NCBI RefSeq assembly: GCF_001544795.2
Contig: NZ_FCOI02000042.1
Span: 1 to 55,088 of the forward strand
Direction of reading: 5' to 3'
Origin: Caballeronia temeraria
GTDB lineage: Bacteria > Pseudomonadota > Gammaproteobacteria > Burkholderiales > Burkholderiaceae
Length of the DNA: 55,088 nucleotides
Shown here: piece by piece, positions 16,575 to 25,354 of the stretch
How positions within the stretch are numbered: the first letter of the stretch is position 1
How the letters are laid out: each line of letters starts with the position of its first letter
The notes under the pieces: generated by a model
Seen by the model: the letters and a program-made list of their open reading frames with translations, nothing else
The model's database searches: none
What the model was told of the DNA's origin: nothing
Made by a program: the position numbers and the translations under genes

Positions 16575-17657
16575 GTGAAGCAGACTAAAGAGCCTTCGCG
16601 GCTATCTCCGGCGAGTGCCACGACTCGCGCGGCGCACTACGTGCCCTGGCTCGTGGCGCTCGTGCTGCCGCTCGTCGTGGACGCCACCACGAGCGGCAAT
16701 CTCGCGTACTGCCTGTTGTGGGCGTTCGGCGCAGTCGGCCTCGCCTCGATGTGGGGCTATGGCGGCATCCTGTCCTTCGGGCAGACCGCCTTCTTCGGAT
16801 TGGCGGGCTACAGCTACGGCATCTTCACGCTCAATTATGGCGATGCCTGGTTCGATTCCTGGCTGGGTCTCGGCGCGGGACTGGTGGTCAGCGTCGTCGC
16901 GGCGACGCTGATCGGCTACATGATCTTCTATGGCCGCATCAAGGGCGTCTTTATCGGCATCGTCACGTTATCGGTGACGCTCGTGCTCGAAACGTTCATG
17001 TCGCAGACGGCCGGTCCGCAGTGGGCGATCGGCGAAGCGCGCCTGAACGGCTACAACGGCATGGGCGGCATGCCGCCGCTGACGATTCCCTGGCCGGGCG
17101 GATCGCTCACGCTGGAAAACGCGAGTTTCTACTACCTCGTGCTGATTCTGCTGATCGTCGTCTATGCCGCGATGCGCAGGCTGCTCGACGGCACGTTCGG
17201 CCTCACGCTCATCGCCATTCGCGAGAATCCGCAGCGCGCCGAGATGCTGGGCGTCGATATCCGCCGGCATCAGCTTCTCGTCTTCGTGCTCGGCTGCACG
17301 CTCGGTGGATTGTCGGGCGCCCTGTACACGATCTGGGGCTCTTACATCACGCCCTCGACGATGGGCCTCACCTCGGCCGCCATGCCCGTGATCTGGGTGG
17401 CGACGTCGGGCAGGAAGAGCATCGGCGGGACCATTCTCGGCACGGCGCTGCTCGTGTGGCTTTCGCAGAATCTCGCGGTGTACGGCAGCCAGTACGCGCT
17501 GATCCTGCTCGGCGCGATCCTGTTGATCGTCGTGCTCGCGGCGCCGGAAGGTCTGCTGCCGTTCGTCGCGAGGCATTTGCGGCGTCTTCAGGGCCGCGCG
17601 GCGCATGATGTACCTCGCGGCGGCGCATGTCTCAAACGGGAGGAGGGCAAGTCATGA
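16575..17657 (+). CDS. ABC transporter permease 2 (UrtC/LivM-like)
   Basis: A 360-residue permease with about ten hydrophobic segments. Family blocks are GYGGILSFGQTAFFGLAGYSYGI, GVFIGIVTLSVTLVLE, the cytoplasmic IRENPQRAEMLGVDIRRHQL and the final VLAAPEGLL. The frame reads far upstream, overlapping permease 1, but the GTG at 16575 has a perfect AGGAGG five bases away and lies eight bases after the permease 1 stop, so that is the start. Its stop overlaps the next ATG by four bases, so the permease and ATPase genes are translationally coupled. Confidence 0.9.
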   Translation: MKQTKEPSRLSPASATTRAAHYVPWLVALVLPLVVDATTSGNLAYCLLWAFGAVGLASMWGYGGILSFGQTAFFGLAGYSYGIFTLNYGDAWFDSWLGLGAGLVVSVVAATLIGYMIFYGRIKGVFIGIVTLSVTLVLETFMSQTAGPQWAIGEARLNGYNGMGGMPPLTIPWPGGSLTLENASFYYLVLILLIVVYAAMRRLLDGTFGLTLIAIRENPQRAEMLGVDIRRHQLLVFVLGCTLGGLSGALYTIWGSYITPSTMGLTSAAMPVIWVATSGRKSIGGTILGTALLVWLSQNLAVYGSQYALILLGAILLIVVLAAPEGLLPFVARHLRRLQGRAAHDVPRGGACLKREEGKS

Positions 17658-18364
17658 CCACGCTGCTGGAAACGCGCGGACTCAAGAAGCACTTCGGCGG
17701 CGCGCACGTCATCAACGGCATCGACTTCCGCATCGATGCAGGCGAGATCCGCTGCGTGATCGGGCCGAACGGCGCGGGCAAGAGCACGTTCTTCAAGCTG
17801 ATCACGGGGGAGCATCGGCCGTCGGAAGGCAGCGTGATGTTTCTCGGTCAGGACATGAGTCATGTGCTGCCGCACGAACGCATCCGCATGGGCATGAGCA
17901 TCAAGTTCCAGATTCCCGGCGTGTTCCCGGATCTGAGCGTGCGCCAGCATTTGCAGTTGTCGCTGCATCGCGCGAAGGACGATCGCCCCGAAAGCCTCGA
18001 TGAGCTGTTGCAGCGTTTCATGCTGGAGAACGAGGAACATGTGCTCGCGCGCAATCTGTCGCACGGCAAGAAGCAATGGCTCGAAATCGCAATGGCCGTA
18101 TCGCTGCGTCCGAAGCTGCTCTTTCTCGATGAACCCGTCGCCGGCATGTCCGTCGAGGAAACGCATGCGACCGGCGAACTCATCAAGCGTCTGTCGGCCG
18201 CGGGTCTCACGATGATGGTGGTCGAGCACGACATGACCTTCGTCAAGCAGATCGCGTCGCGCGTGACGGTGTTGCACGGAGGAAGCCTGCTCGCCGATGG
18301 CCCGCTCGACGAGATCCTCGCACGCGACGATGTCGCGGAAGTCTATTTGGGGAAGAAGAAATGA
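17654..18364 (+). CDS. ABC transporter ATP-binding protein 1 (UrtD/LivG-like)
   Basis: A 236-residue ATPase. Walker A is GPNGAGKST near residue 40, the signature is the variant NLSHGKKQWLEIA, Walker B is LLFLDEPVAGMS and the H-loop is VVEHDM. The SHGKKQ signature and PVAGM after Walker B are typical of the LivG/UrtD side. The first Met in frame is at 17627, but the ATG at 17654 follows GGAGGAGGGC and overlaps the permease stop (ATGA), which makes it the better start. It powers uptake together with the next ATPase. Confidence 0.9.
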   Translation: MTTLLETRGLKKHFGGAHVINGIDFRIDAGEIRCVIGPNGAGKSTFFKLITGEHRPSEGSVMFLGQDMSHVLPHERIRMGMSIKFQIPGVFPDLSVRQHLQLSLHRAKDDRPESLDELLQRFMLENEEHVLARNLSHGKKQWLEIAMAVSLRPKLLFLDEPVAGMSVEETHATGELIKRLSAAGLTMMVVEHDMTFVKQIASRVTVLHGGSLLADGPLDEILARDDVAEVYLGKKK

Positions 18365-19068
18365 GCGCGTTGCTCCAGGTGTCGGGCGTGGAAGCGGGAT
18401 ACGGCGGCGGACGCGTGCTTAACGGCGTGTCGCTGAGCGTCGGGCCGGGCGAAGTGCTTGCGCTCATCGGGCGCAACGGCGTCGGCAAGACGACGCTGAT
18501 GCGCGCGTTGATCGGTCTCATCGATCTCGATGCGGGGAGCATCGAACTCGATGGAGAGTCCATCGGCCACGAAAAGCCGTATGTTCGCGCACAGAAGGGC
18601 ATGGGCTACGTACCGCAAGGCCGCGAGATTTTCGGTGCATTGACGGTCGCGGAAAACCTGCAGGTCGGCGCGCAGGCGAATCGCGCGCAGGCGGCGCAGA
18701 TGAAGGACAAGGTGGTCGGCTATTTTCCGATTCTCAAGAAGCGCTACCAGCAGAAGGCGGGGACCATGAGCGGCGGCGAACAGCAGCAGCTTGCCATTGC
18801 GCGGGCGCTCATCAGTTCGCCGAAAGTGGTATTGCTCGATGAGCCGTCCGAAGGCATCCAGCCATCGATTGTCGATCTCATCGGCGAGACGCTTCAGCAG
18901 ATCGCGCGTGAAACGGGCATCGGCGTGGTGCTGGTCGAGCAGGACATGGGGATGGTCGAACGCATCGCGACACGCTGCTGCGTGATGGACAAGGGCCGCA
19001 TCGTCGAGACGCTGAGCCCCGCGCAGCTCGCGGACGAACAACTGATTCGCCAGTATCTGGCACTGTGA
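18361..19068 (+). CDS. ABC transporter ATP-binding protein 2 (UrtE/LivF-like)
   Basis: A 235-residue ATPase with Walker A GRNGVGKTT, the signature TMSGGEQQQLAIARAL, Walker B VVLLDEPSEGIQPS and H-loop LVEQDM. The EPSEGIQPSI stretch and GYVPQGREIFGALTVAENL are typical of LivF/UrtE subunits. The start overlaps the stop of ATPase 1 by four bases. All five parts of the importer are therefore present in the order binding protein, two permeases, two ATPases, with nothing missing. Confidence 0.9.
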   Translation: MSALLQVSGVEAGYGGGRVLNGVSLSVGPGEVLALIGRNGVGKTTLMRALIGLIDLDAGSIELDGESIGHEKPYVRAQKGMGYVPQGREIFGALTVAENLQVGAQANRAQAAQMKDKVVGYFPILKKRYQQKAGTMSGGEQQQLAIARALISSPKVVLLDEPSEGIQPSIVDLIGETLQQIARETGIGVVLVEQDMGMVERIATRCCVMDKGRIVETLSPAQLADEQLIRQYLAL

Positions 19069-19080
19069 CGGAGACGAAAC

Positions 19081-20067
19081 ATGAATTGGCTTGAAGACTC
19101 GATCATGATGAAGCGTGGCGTCGGCGCGGATCGTGAGCCGGTGGAGCACCATCTGACCGAGGAGATGCAGAAAACGTATCACTACACGATCGGGCCGTAC
19201 TCGCAGCCGGTATTGCACGTGAAGCCGGGCGATCGCGTCGTCGTGGAAACGCGCGATGCGTTTGAAGGCAAAATCAAGGAGGAGACGGACAAGCCGTCCC
19301 AGGTGCTGCAGGTGCCGTTCCTCAATCCGCAGAACGGGCCGATCATGATCGAAGGCGCGGAGAAGGGCGATGTGGTCGCCGTGTACATCGAAAAGATGGC
19401 GCCGCGCGGCGACGATCCGCACGGCTTCTGCTGCATGATCCCGAACTTCGGCGGACTGACGGGCACGGACTACACCGCGCTCCTGAACGAGCCGCTGCCG
19501 GAAGTGGTGCGCAAGATCAAGATCGACGAAGAGAACGTGTACTGGAGCAAGCGCAACACGCTGCCGTACAAGCCACATATCGGCACGTTGAGTCTTTCTC
19601 CCGAAATCGATTCGATCAACTCGCTCACGCCCGATAATCACGGCGGCAACATGGACGTGCCCGACATGGGGCCGGGCAGCATCACCTACTTGCCAGTGCG
19701 CTCGCCGGGCGGACGGCTCTTCATCGGCGATGCTCACGCCTGCCAGGGCGACGGCGAAGTCTGCGGCACGGCCGTCGAATATCAGAGCACGACGACCGTG
19801 CGCGTCGATCTCATCAAGAAGTGGCAGATCGACTGGCCGCGCCTCGAAAACGAAGACGCGCTGATGAGTATCGGCAGCGCGCGGCCACTTGAAGACGCGA
19901 CGCGCATCGCGTACCGCGAACTGGTGCTTTGGATGGCCGCGGAATACGGCTTCGACAAGTGGGACGCCTACATGATGCTGAGTCAGGTCGGCAAGGTTAG
20001 ACTGGGCAATTTTGTCGATCCAAAATATACGGTTGGCGCAATGGTCGCCAAGCACTACCTCAAATAA
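19081..20067 (+). CDS. Acetamidase/formamidase (FmdA/AmdA family)
   Basis: A 328-residue hydrolase of the acetamidase/formamidase family, which splits short aliphatic amides into ammonia and the acid. Family blocks are KPGDRVVVETRDAFEG, GPIMIEGAEKGDVVAVYIE, LTPDNHGGNMDVPDMGPGS and the late GDAHACQGDGEVCGTAVE. The length fits the shorter members. It has no signal peptide and so acts in the cytoplasm. The gene begins twelve bases after the transporter ATPase, so import and hydrolysis are coexpressed. Family members differ in their best substrate; formamide, acetamide or a related amide are all possible. Confidence 0.9.
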   Translation: MNWLEDSIMMKRGVGADREPVEHHLTEEMQKTYHYTIGPYSQPVLHVKPGDRVVVETRDAFEGKIKEETDKPSQVLQVPFLNPQNGPIMIEGAEKGDVVAVYIEKMAPRGDDPHGFCCMIPNFGGLTGTDYTALLNEPLPEVVRKIKIDEENVYWSKRNTLPYKPHIGTLSLSPEIDSINSLTPDNHGGNMDVPDMGPGSITYLPVRSPGGRLFIGDAHACQGDGEVCGTAVEYQSTTTVRVDLIKKWQIDWPRLENEDALMSIGSARPLEDATRIAYRELVLWMAAEYGFDKWDAYMMLSQVGKVRLGNFVDPKYTVGAMVAKHYLK

Positions 20068-20148
20068 CGCGTCAGTCAGACGAATCCAAGGCAGTTGGTA
20101 TCACGCGCGGAGCCGCGGTTCCGCGCGCATTCGGGAGCGTGTCACGAA

Positions 20149-21303
20149 ATGGCTTTGTCCGATCCCATCCGAGTGGGCCTGCTGTGCTCGACGAGCGGCT
20201 CAACCGCCCTGCTCGAGCAGTCTCAATGGCGTGGTGCGCGCCTCGCCGTCGAAGAGATCAATGCGCGCGGCGGCATCGGCGGGCGCGAGCTCGTCGCGAT
20301 TCACTACGATCCCGCGTCCGATCCGGCTGCGTTCCGCGAGCTTGCCGAGCGGCTGATCGTGAAGGACGGCGTCAATACGGTTTTTGGCGGTTACACATCG
20401 ACGAGCCGCAAGGCGATGCTGCCCGTCGTCGAGAAGCACAATCGTCTGCTGATTTACGCGCAGATGTACGAGGGCTTCGAGTATTCGGACAACATCATCT
20501 ACAGCGGCGCGTCGCCCAATCAGAACGGCGTGCAACTCGCGGACTTTATGACGGAAACATTCGGTGCGCGCGTGTATTTCGTCGGATCGAGCTATGTCTA
20601 TCCGTACGAATGCAACCGCACGATGCAGGAGCTGCTGCTTCAGCATCCGGAAGGGGCGATCCTCGGCGAACGCTATCTCTCGCTCGACGCCACCCGCGAG
20701 CAGTTCGAACAGGTGGTCGTGGACATCCGGCGCAAGTCGCCGGACTGGATCTTCAGCACGGTCATCGGTGCGACCGTGCCGTATCTCTACGACGCCTACG
20801 CGCACGCGGACTTGGATCCCTCGCGCATGCCCATTGGCAGCCTGAACACATCGGAGACGGAAATCCACGCGATGCAGCGCGGCATCGCGGCAGGGCACAT
20901 CACGGCGGCGCCTTATTTTCAGAGCATCGACACGGAAGAAAATCATCGCGCGGTGGCGCATCATCAGTCGCGCTACGGCTCGGATACCCCGACGGACATG
21001 AACTGGGAGGCTGCGTATTATCAAATGCACATGTTCGCCGAAGCCTACGCGCGCTCGGGCTCCGACGAGATCGGCGCGATCATGCCGCATCTGCTCGGCT
21101 CGGAATACGCTGCGCCGCAAGGCCGCGTGCGTATCGATCCGGTCAATCATCACATGGCGCTCTATCCGCGCATCGGCCGCGCGAATGCCGACGGCCAGTT
21201 CACGATCCTGCGCGAGTCCAAGTTCGCCGTCGGCCCCGATCCGTACATGACGCGTCAGACGCTGGGGGACTGGGTCACGAAGCTGAGCACGCGAGAGTAC
21301 TGA
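20149..21303 (+). CDS. AmiC-like amide sensor/negative regulator
   Basis: A 384-residue protein of the same binding-protein fold as the transporter's first gene, but without a signal peptide, as in AmiC of the Pseudomonas aliphatic amidase operon. Marks are IRVGLLCSTSGSTALLEQSQWRGA, AVEEINARGGIGGREL, VFGGYTSTSRKAMLPVVE and YEGFEYSDNIIYSGASPNQN. AmiC sits in the cytoplasm, holds the antiterminator AmiR inactive and lets it go when amide binds. The ATG at 20149 is chosen over an upstream in-frame start at 20095 because it begins at the conserved strand. The next gene starts one base after its stop, as expected for a complex made in equal amounts. Confidence 0.85.
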   Translation: MALSDPIRVGLLCSTSGSTALLEQSQWRGARLAVEEINARGGIGGRELVAIHYDPASDPAAFRELAERLIVKDGVNTVFGGYTSTSRKAMLPVVEKHNRLLIYAQMYEGFEYSDNIIYSGASPNQNGVQLADFMTETFGARVYFVGSSYVYPYECNRTMQELLLQHPEGAILGERYLSLDATREQFEQVVVDIRRKSPDWIFSTVIGATVPYLYDAYAHADLDPSRMPIGSLNTSETEIHAMQRGIAAGHITAAPYFQSIDTEENHRAVAHHQSRYGSDTPTDMNWEAAYYQMHMFAEAYARSGSDEIGAIMPHLLGSEYAAPQGRVRIDPVNHHMALYPRIGRANADGQFTILRESKFAVGPDPYMTRQTLGDWVTKLSTREY

Positions 21304-21304
21304 C

Positions 21305-21955
21305 GTGAGCGCCCGAACAGACAGAGGCCAGCGAAGCCTGACGGGTTCGATTCTCGAGCGCAATGCGCGCGTCGTCGTGTTTCATCCGGATGACGATGAC
21401 GGACTGACGCTCACGAATCATCTCAGGCGCATGGGCTTTCAGGTCGAGCGATGCTGGCCGCCCACGGAAACCCTGCCCGAGAAGACCGATCTGGTGTTTC
21501 GCGCGTTGCGGCCCGAAGAGCGCGCGCCGAAAGGCGAGTGGAGCGGTCCGGATGCGCCGCCCGTCATCTGCGTGGTGGCGTACGAGAACCCGACGTTCAT
21601 CGATCAGGCCATCAAGATGGGATCGGACGGCATCGTCACGACGCCGATTCGCGCCTCCGGTCTCTTGTCCACCGTCGTGATGGCGCTCTATCACGCGAGG
21701 CGTGCACGTCAGCATACGCAACGCATCGCGAGGCTCGAGCAGAAGCTGCTCGACAGCCGGCATCTGCAGGAAGCCAAGAACATTTTGATGATCATGCATC
21801 GCGTGAGCGAGCGCGAAGCGTACGACATGCTGCGCGCGCAGGCAATGGAAAAGCGCGTGACCATCGACGATATCTGCCACTCCGTCATTCAGGCCGGCGA
21901 AGTCCTGCAGATCGCGCGCGGTCTGGGAACGGAGGACGGGCGCGACCGGGAATGA
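21305..21955 (+). CDS. AmiR-like ANTAR-domain transcription antiterminator
   Basis: A 216-residue protein starting with GTG. Residues about 20-130 form a receiver-like domain without the usual phosphorylated Asp pocket. A coiled coil follows (HTQRIARLEQKLLDSRHLQEAK), then an ANTAR domain (ILMIMHRVSEREAYDMLRAQA, EKRVTIDDICHSVI). The build is that of AmiR, which binds RNA hairpins through ANTAR and is held by AmiC. Its likely target is the pair of hexaloop hairpins at 14261-14310 in its own operon, so it would drive its own synthesis once released. The distance from the leader (about 7 kb) makes this a positive feedback loop. Confidence 0.85.
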   Translation: MSARTDRGQRSLTGSILERNARVVVFHPDDDDGLTLTNHLRRMGFQVERCWPPTETLPEKTDLVFRALRPEERAPKGEWSGPDAPPVICVVAYENPTFIDQAIKMGSDGIVTTPIRASGLLSTVVMALYHARRARQHTQRIARLEQKLLDSRHLQEAKNILMIMHRVSEREAYDMLRAQAMEKRVTIDDICHSVIQAGEVLQIARGLGTEDGRDRE

Positions 21956-22001
21956 GCGCGTCGTCCCGTCATTTTCATCGACATACAAAGGAGCGACGAG
22001 C

Positions 22002-22766
22002 ATGGACCTGCAATTGAAGGGCTTGAAGGCGATCGTCACCGGCGGGACAAAGGGCATCGGTCTTGCGATTGCACGGACGCTGGCTGCCGAGGGCGCTGAC
22101 GTGGCCATTTGCGCACGCGACGCAGCCAGTGTCGCGACGACTGCGACCGCGCTGTCGGAACTGAGCGGCACGCGGGCGTCGGGCGCGGCCGTCGATGTGT
22201 CGGATGGCGCGGCGCTCAAGGCGTGGGTCGAGCGCGTCGGTGCGGAGTGGGGCGGGCTGGACATCGTCGTGGCCAACGTGAGCGCGCTTGCCATCGGCAA
22301 CGACATCGAATCGTGGCGCAAGGAGTTCGAGACCGATCTGCTCGGCACGGTGAATCTCGTCGACGCCGCCATGCCGTATCTCACCGCGAGCAAGGCCGCA
22401 TCGATCGTCGCGATCTCGAGTGTGTCGGGACGCGAGATCGACTTCGCGGCCGGGCCTTATGGCGTATTCAAGGCGGCGCTCGTGCATTACATGCAGGGGC
22501 TCGCGAATCAGCTGGCATCGAAGGGAATTCGTGCGAATACGGTTTCGCCGGGCAACGTGTACTTCGAAGGCGGTGTGTGGGACTGGATCGAGCACAACGA
22601 TCCCGCGCTCTTCGAACGCGCGCTGGCGCTGAACCCGACCGGGCGCATGGGCAAGCCACAGGAGATCGCAAATGCGGTGGCGTTCGTCGCGAGTCCGGCA
22701 GCGAGCTTCTTGAGCGGCGCGAACATCGTCGTCGATGGTGCGCTCACGCGCGGCGTACAACTCTGA
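22002..22766 (+). CDS. Short-chain dehydrogenase/reductase (amide operon)
   Basis: A 254-residue classical SDR. The cofactor motif is TGGTKGIGLAIA, a middle motif VVANVSA replaces the usual NNAG, and the catalytic pair is in YGVFK with the Ser in SSVSG. The end (GANIVVDGALTRGVQL) is normal. AAAGGAG lies about nine bases before the ATG. It follows the ANTAR gene by 46 bases and precedes an amidase by 29, so it is probably the ninth gene of the operon. It might oxidise or reduce an alcohol or aldehyde released from a substituted amide; its substrate is unknown. Confidence 0.85.
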   Translation: MDLQLKGLKAIVTGGTKGIGLAIARTLAAEGADVAICARDAASVATTATALSELSGTRASGAAVDVSDGAALKAWVERVGAEWGGLDIVVANVSALAIGNDIESWRKEFETDLLGTVNLVDAAMPYLTASKAASIVAISSVSGREIDFAAGPYGVFKAALVHYMQGLANQLASKGIRANTVSPGNVYFEGGVWDWIEHNDPALFERALALNPTGRMGKPQEIANAVAFVASPAASFLSGANIVVDGALTRGVQL

Positions 22767-22795
22767 CTAACCGGGCAACTTAACGGGGGCATCGA

Positions 22796-24337
22796 ATGGA
22801 AACACGCAGTGCGATCGACATCGATCTCGTCAACCTCACGGTCGAGAGCGTGCAGGACGGATTCCGAAACGGCAAGTTCACGGCCGAGCAACTGGCGCGT
22901 GCCTGCTTCGACTGGATCGAGCGCCATAACGGCACCTATAACGCGCTGATCTTTCTGAATCCGACGGCGCTCGACGATGCCCGCCGAATCGACGAACGGC
23001 GCGCGGCCGGTGAAGCTTTGGGGCCGCTCGCGGGCGTGCCGGTCGTCATCAAGGACCCGATGGACATGGTCGGCTTCCCGACCACCGCGGGATGGTCGAA
23101 GCTGTACAGCAAGACGGGCGGCGTCGATCTGATGCCCGAGCGCGATGCGCCGGTCGTCGCGCGCATGCGTCGTGCGGGCGCGATCCTGCTCGGCAAGACG
23201 AACGTGCCGATCCTGAGCCACACGGGGTCGCATGCCAACGATAGCTGGGCGGGTCCCACGATCAATGTCGCGATGCGCGACCGCGTGCCGGGCGGCAGCA
23301 GCGCGGGCACGGCGTCGGCGGTGGCATCGGGCATGGCGGTGCTCGGACTCGCCGAAGAGACCGGCGGATCGATCCAGAATCCCGCATCGGCGCAGGATCT
23401 CGTGGGCATCAAGCCCACCATCGGATTGGTGCCGAACGCGGGCGTGGTGCCGTTGTCGGGCAACCGCGATGTCGTCGGGCCGATCGCCCGCAACGTGCGA
23501 GACGCCGCGCTGTGTCTCGACGTGCTCGCCGGCTACACCAGCGAAGACCCGAAGACGCTCGCGAGCGTCGGCCGGCAACCGGAAGGTGGCTATACGGGCG
23601 CGCTGGACGCCAACGCGCTGCGGGGCAAACGAATCGGTCTGTACGGTCCCGGGTGGCGGAACCAGCCGTTATCGGATGAAGCGGCGGCGTTGTACGAGCG
23701 CGTGAAGGGCGAACTCGTATCGCTCGGCGCGACGCTGATCGATGATCCGTTTGAAGGTTCGGGCTTCGCCGATCTGCGCAAGACGACTGTGCCGCTTGCC
23801 AATTTCGATGCGCGCGGTCTCGAATCCATTCCCTACGATGTGGAGAAGTATCTCGAACGGCTCGGCACGGGCGCGGCGCTGAAGACCTTCGCGGAGTTCG
23901 CGCAGGCGACGCAGGACGAAAACGCATTCGGTCCGGACGGCGTATTGAACTTCATGCACAGCCTGGCGGATTTCAAGGCCGCGCTGGCGAATCCGTCGCT
24001 GCCTCCGGAGATGCCGGAATTCGTCGAACTGAAGGCGCGTTATCTGCGCATCTTCGAAAAAGTGTTCGGGGCGCAACGGCTCGATGCCCTCGTCTTCCCG
24101 CAGATGCGTTGCGAGCTTCCGGCGTTACACGGCAAAGACACCATTCAGGAGACGACCGTGGGAGAGATCAATATCGCGGGTCTGCCTGGCATTGCGGTGC
24201 CGGCGGGGTACTACGCGTCGGGCTCGCCGTTCGGCCTCATCTTCGTAGGCCGCCAGTGGGATGAAGGTGCCTTGCTCGCGTTGGCCTATGCGTATGAACA
24301 AGGCGCGGGCAAGCGGAAGGCGCCGGTGCTCGCTTGA
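22796..24337 (+). CDS. Amidase-signature family amidase
   Basis: A 513-residue hydrolase of the amidase signature family. The catalytic triad can be read directly: Lys86 (VVIKDPMDM), Ser168 (GGSSAG) and Ser192 (ETGGSIQNPA); the last two are 24 residues apart, as in the family. The core is ASGMAVLGLAEETGGS, and the end has AGLPGIAVPAGY. It hydrolyses a C-N amide bond in the cytoplasm and is unrelated in fold to the acetamidase earlier in the operon, so the cell has two different amide-splitting enzymes under one control. Its middle region (230-420) is family-variable and gives no substrate hint. No clear terminator follows. Confidence 0.9.
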   Translation: METRSAIDIDLVNLTVESVQDGFRNGKFTAEQLARACFDWIERHNGTYNALIFLNPTALDDARRIDERRAAGEALGPLAGVPVVIKDPMDMVGFPTTAGWSKLYSKTGGVDLMPERDAPVVARMRRAGAILLGKTNVPILSHTGSHANDSWAGPTINVAMRDRVPGGSSAGTASAVASGMAVLGLAEETGGSIQNPASAQDLVGIKPTIGLVPNAGVVPLSGNRDVVGPIARNVRDAALCLDVLAGYTSEDPKTLASVGRQPEGGYTGALDANALRGKRIGLYGPGWRNQPLSDEAAALYERVKGELVSLGATLIDDPFEGSGFADLRKTTVPLANFDARGLESIPYDVEKYLERLGTGAALKTFAEFAQATQDENAFGPDGVLNFMHSLADFKAALANPSLPPEMPEFVELKARYLRIFEKVFGAQRLDALVFPQMRCELPALHGKDTIQETTVGEINIAGLPGIAVPAGYYASGSPFGLIFVGRQWDEGALLALAYAYEQGAGKRKAPVLA

Positions 24338-24667
24338 TGGGGGCTGCTTGCGCGTACGTCGAAACGGCTCGCCTTTGCGGATGGGCACGCGAATCCGCGC
24401 GAGCCGCCTTCGCAGCCGCGACAATTGATGACGAGTAGTATTCCCGCGCCGGATACAGCCGTGCCGGAGGCCATCGGCCACGCTGCTGATAAAAACGTCT
24501 GCGCCGCAGGTGTGATGGCTCACACTGCGGTCGCAGCAACGAGGGCCACCGCTTCATTCAGGCTTTCACGGCGAAGAAGCTGGGGCACGCTCTGCCATTT
24601 TTTGCGGAAGATGCCTGTCCGTCAAAATCTCCTGGTGCTTGATCCGTGCCCGATCAGAGCCGAACTG
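24338..24667. other. Intergenic stretch after the amide operon
   Basis: About 330 bases. Open frames are present but without ribosome sites or family resemblance. No stem-loop with a T run was seen, so where the long operon ends is not visible. Confidence 0.4.
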
Positions 24668-25060
24668 TCAGATCCTTCCTTCCACGCAGACAGTTTCCAG
24701 CACTGCGGCCAGAATCATGGCTTCGACGTTTCGTGGTGCAGGGTGAACACGTCTGGGTCGATATACGGCGTCGCCTCTCGCAATGTTCTGGCCACTCAGG
24801 GAGCAGACCCCGACTCTCTTCGCGGTGCCGCGCCGCCATAGCTGTGCGCCGTAGAAGCAGGAGGTCGAGTCGCTCCACGCAACAGTTGCCGTGGTCGGAC
24901 TATCACGTTCGAGGAGCCGGATGACACATTTCCCAAAGTAGCTTTCCCCGCGCATCGGCCGGACACGACTGGTCACAATGGGCACACGCATGTCGCCTTC
25001 GCCCGGTAAGAGGGCCATCGTTGGTTGCGTCGTTCTGTGATCTCCAAAAGGAGCTTGCAT
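24668..25060 (-). CDS. DUF3331-like protein
   Basis: A 130-residue protein. The second half (TATVAWSDSTSCFYGAQLWR, GVCSLSGQNIARGDAVYRP, RRVHPAPRNVEAMIL) matches my memory of DUF3331, a small family found mostly in Burkholderia-related bacteria, including the short Cys-containing C-x-L-S-G turn and the VYRPR..PAP.N..AMI end. Its function is unknown. A GAGGAA ribosome site lies before the ATG. It sits alone on the minus strand between the amide operon and a DJ-1 gene. The family call was not checked by search. Confidence 0.65.
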   Translation of the reverse strand: MQAPFGDHRTTQPTMALLPGEGDMRVPIVTSRVRPMRGESYFGKCVIRLLERDSPTTATVAWSDSTSCFYGAQLWRRGTAKRVGVCSLSGQNIARGDAVYRPRRVHPAPRNVEAMILAAVLETVCVEGRI

Positions 25061-25354
25061 GATGCGGTTCCTCGATTCTCATCCGACGAAACAGGGACAT
25101 GAGCCAACTGACACGGACAGCAACAGAAAGCCCCATGACGTGGTCAAACGATCGTCGATCGCGTCCCCGTCAGGCGTCGAAGTTGGTTTTCTGAAAAGAT
25201 GCTCTGTGCGTGCGATCGAAGTGAAGTTCTAGGTGGGACTGATGCAAATTCGGCGGGCATCAGCATCACGGAGCTGGATTGGGTCCGGGTTCCAGGTCTG
25301 CGGGTCCCGGTCGCGGCCCTGGCGATGACTCATTCCTTCAACTCAAGCGCCGTA

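Noticed and set aside
18343..20055. A minus-strand open frame of 570 codons opposite the second ATPase and the acetamidase
   Set aside because: Composition is that of a mirror frame and the opposite strand codes for well-conserved proteins.
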